From positions 27,958 to 34,891 of the forward strand of contig FR898174.1 of the NCBI GenBank assembly GCA_000437395.1: DNA of 6,934 bases, in the 5' to 3' direction. Position 1 is the first letter of the stretch. The number at the start of each line of letters is the position of its first letter. The stretch is from Clostridium sp. CAG:288 (lineage in GTDB: Bacteria; Bacillota_I; Bacilli_A; RFN20; CAG-288). Below are positions 5,338 to 6,934 of this stretch, piece by piece. A model generated the notes under the pieces. The model searched no databases and was not told where the DNA came from. It saw nothing but the letters and a program-made list of their open reading frames with translations. The position numbers and the translations under genes are program-made.

Positions 5338-5583
5338 TTAATTCTTAGTGTGTTGTTCTAGTTCTAACATAAACTTATTAAAAACAAACATAAATAATTG
5401 ATCTTGAATGGCTCTATATTTTTTAAATTTTGTTTCTATATGAAGTTTGGCTATTTCATTAGAAACTTTGCCATCCTCAGTAGTTATTCGGAATTTTCTA
5501 ATAACTGAGTTCTCATCTAATTCAGAATCTTTAACTATCTTTTTAATGTGTTCATTAATCATAGTATAGAGCGTTAAACACAA
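5338..5583 (-). pseudogene. RhuM-family remnant with the middle of the gene deleted
   Basis: This frame of 81 codons (ATG 5583; second ATG at codon 8, 5560-5562) is open but far shorter than RhuM proteins, which usually have about 330 residues. Residues 8-37 (MINEHIKKIVKDSELDEN, then SVIRKFRITTEDGK) match the N-terminal region typical of RhuM and related proteins, of HIKNIY-ELDENSV type. Residues 38-81 (KLHIETKFKKYRAIQDQLF, then KFMLELE) match the extreme C-terminus, of EYDKYRVIQDRLY type. The conserved core with YNLDVIISVGYRV and the RIWA motif is absent. So an in-frame internal deletion of several hundred bases has probably joined the two ends. The start is also truncated and there is no good ribosome site. 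RhuM was named from Salmonella pathogenicity island 3 and its biochemical role is not established. The alignment is from memory of the family. Confidence 0.55.
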
Positions 5584-5607
5584 TCGCTAACATCTAAGTT
5601 ATATAGT

Positions 5608-5689
5608 TTGATTACCACAATAGGATGGAAAACTGATTACAGCTTGTTTGAAAGTGGAAAATTCGTTTTAAATCGAAATTCTGTTTTAT
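5608..5689. repeat. Degenerate copies of sequences found near the TGCATACCC array
   Basis: GTTTGATTACCA (5608-5619) repeats GTCTGATTACCA (5059-5070) with one mismatch. An AT-rich stretch starting TTTTAAATCGAAATTCTG (5666-5683) matches 15 of 18 bases of 4981-4998. Between these lie two related motifs, GATGGAAAACTGATT and AGTGGAAAATTCGTT. The two sets flank the RhuM remnant, but in a different order, so they are not simple long direct repeats. They may be remains of mobile-element ends (inference). Confidence 0.3.
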
Positions 5690-5704
5690 ATCTTGATAGT
5701 AAAT

Positions 5705-5737
5705 AAAAACGAGGCTTCAAAATTGGGCCTCGTTTTT
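5705..5737. terminator. Strong bidirectional terminator after the EF-Tu-domain gene
   Basis: AAAAACGAGGC (5705-5715) and GCCTCGTTTTT (5727-5737) are perfect 11-bp arms with an 11-base loop. The A and T tracts give a T tail on both strands. It begins 17 bases after the TAA at 5754-5756 and ends that transcript on the minus strand. It also insulates the RhuM remnant from upstream transcription. Confidence 0.85.
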
Positions 5738-5753
5738 AAATGCTTATAATCAA

Positions 5754-6934
5754 TTAGGCAATCATTATTTTAACGGATCTTCTAGTAACTGTAGTAATAC
5801 AATCACCAATAGTAGATTCATTTTTAGCTTCAACTCTTATAATTACTTGTAATGGATTTGTGCATTTAAGTGATTTTCCATCAATTAATGTTAATTCTAT
5901 GCCTGAAGTTGTGTAAATAGTAAATTTAAAATTGGCTGCATCACTTATTTCAAAATCATAATAATAAACAAAATTTGATATGGGAGATTTAACCATTTTT
6001 ACTAAGTAATATTTATATTCCTTAGCATAGAATGTATTATTAGTAGAAGTAAATTTAAGGTCGGTAAATGAAGCTTCAGTTTGTCTATTTAAATTACAGA
6101 ATTCACATTTACCAGTAGTTAAATATAAATCAGTATGTTCATGTAAATGCGTAATAACACCACTTCCAATAGTTTTACCACCTTCATAGATATTAAATTT
6201 AGCACCTGCTACAAGTGGTTTAGGCATATCTAATGTAATCATAATATTTTCTTCAGTAGTTCCAGGCATAAATAATTCAAGATCTTCTGAGAATGTAAAC
6301 TTACCACTAAATTGTGAGAAAGTATCAGTAAAACTTAATGTTGGATTATATCCATTAGTTAATGGAGTATGTCTACCACCTTCATCTTTTGATAAAAGAG
6401 TAACAGTAGCTTTAAATACATCATAATTTTTAACTGTATTTAAAGCCGAAATAATATAACCTCTAGATAATTCAGATCTTTCAACACCAGAGACTTTTAA
6501 ACTAACTTCATCACCGATAGTAGCGGAGGCTATATTAACATTGTTTTTAGAAATAGCGGTAACAGTAATTTCTTTATAAATATTATTAACGAAAAGTTTA
6601 TCACCAACTTTTACAGTTCCTTTAGCAATCTTAGTTGTAATAATTGTATTTGATCCAACTTTAAATACATCTTGAATACCACAATAGAATGGAGAAGCAT
6701 CCAAAACAACTAATTCAAAGCTATCTTTTCCTTCAATAGCCACTTGATAGTTAGCATTATAATTAATTGATCCAGCAAAGCGAATGAATATCTCACTTGT
6801 AGGAATACTAGCTCTACCTATAACATTATATTTAGTATTGACGCAGAATGATATGCTATTAGTATCGATTGTACCCGTTGCAATTTCTAAATAACTATCA
6901 ACAGAATTTTCAACATAATTTATTGTATAAGGAC
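5754..6934 (-). CDS. Large protein with EF-Tu domains II and III (5' end off window)
   Basis: The frame is open from the right edge for 392 residues to a TAA. A GTG at 6741-6743 could be taken for a start, but the frame continues unbroken upstream of it, so the N-terminus lies outside the window. Residues 1-80 (AGSINYNANYQVAIEGKDS and so on) are beta-rich and unlike the end of an EF-Tu GTPase domain. Residues 81-162 match EF-Tu domain II (IQDVFKVGSNTIITT, KGTVKVGD, VSGVERSELSRG). Residues 163-262 match domain III: SKDEGGRHTPLTNGYNP, the FMPG motif, and EGGKTIGSGVIT. Residues 263-392 form a beta-rich extension with a CEFC motif (276-279), a Tyr-rich stretch and Cys near 356 and 378, resembling the small beta modules of surface proteins. 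True EF-Tu ends at domain III, so this is a different protein. Surface binding or envelope attachment is inference. No Trp and no in-frame TGA occur in it. Confidence 0.85.
   Translation of the reverse strand, partial: PYTINYVENSVDSYLEIATGTIDTNSISFCVNTKYNVIGRASIPTSEIFIRFAGSINYNANYQVAIEGKDSFELVVLDASPFYCGIQDVFKVGSNTIITTKIAKGTVKVGDKLFVNNIYKEITVTAISKNNVNIASATIGDEVSLKVSGVERSELSRGYIISALNTVKNYDVFKATVTLLSKDEGGRHTPLTNGYNPTLSFTDTFSQFSGKFTFSEDLELFMPGTTEENIMITLDMPKPLVAGAKFNIYEGGKTIGSGVITHLHEHTDLYLTTGKCEFCNLNRQTEASFTDLKFTSTNNTFYAKEYKYYLVKMVKSPISNFVYYYDFEISDAANFKFTIYTTSGIELTLIDGKSLKCTNPLQVIIRVEAKNESTIGDCITTVTRRSVKIMIA

Noticed and set aside
5582..5620. LYNLDVSDCV in another minus frame just upstream of the RhuM remnant, resembling the YNLDV motif of RhuM
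   Set aside because: It lies before the N-terminal part, so the order would be wrong, and it covers only about five matching residues.
6741..6743. GTG as start of the EF-Tu-domain protein
   Set aside because: The same frame stays open for 63 further codons to the window edge, with similar beta-rich sequence and no ribosome site before the GTG.

Overview
The window is very AT-rich (roughly a quarter G+C by eye). Strong AAGGAGG-type Shine-Dalgarno sites, TTGACA-type promoters and T-tailed hairpins suggest a low-GC Bacillota or Mycoplasmatota-like bacterium (uncultured gut Bacilli or Mollicutes relatives would fit). The intact genes all use TGG for Trp and end in TAA, so the standard bacterial code is likely. 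Every gene I can support lies on the minus strand, so the window reads from right to left.

Right end (6934 to 5754): the C-terminal part of a large protein that runs off the window. It contains the beta-barrel domains II and III of elongation factor Tu, but the residues just upstream are not an EF-Tu GTPase domain; they and the C-terminal ~130 residues are beta-rich. A strong bidirectional terminator follows it (5705-5737).

Middle (about 5700 to 3470): a decaying accessory stretch. In reading order it holds a RhuM-family remnant in which the N- and C-terminal ends are joined by an internal deletion; a gene-free segment with four copies of TGCATACCC about 22 bp apart and a T-tailed terminator; an L-2-amino-thiazoline-4-carboxylate hydrolase pseudogene (in-frame TGA, in-frame TAA and a frameshift); a short GC-rich frame for a Gly/Ala-rich hydrophobic peptide resembling a bacteriocin, with two in-frame TGA codons; and a two-helix membrane protein with a bacterial PH-like domain, split by a one-base shift in an A6 run.

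Left half (3337 to 1): apparently intact genes. These are a second two-helix plus PH-like protein; a membrane-anchored XRE-type regulator with a beta-rich C-terminal domain and a strongly patterned control region; a four-helix membrane protein with a near-consensus promoter; and a 397-codon unknown protein ending in a Lys-rich KVKKEK tail that runs off the window.

Inferred theme: the regulator and the two PH-like proteins share one layout (two membrane helices followed by a small beta domain). Next to a bacteriocin-like peptide frame they may be a membrane-stress or peptide-immunity cassette that has lost its peptide and one PH-like gene. This rests on context and architecture only.
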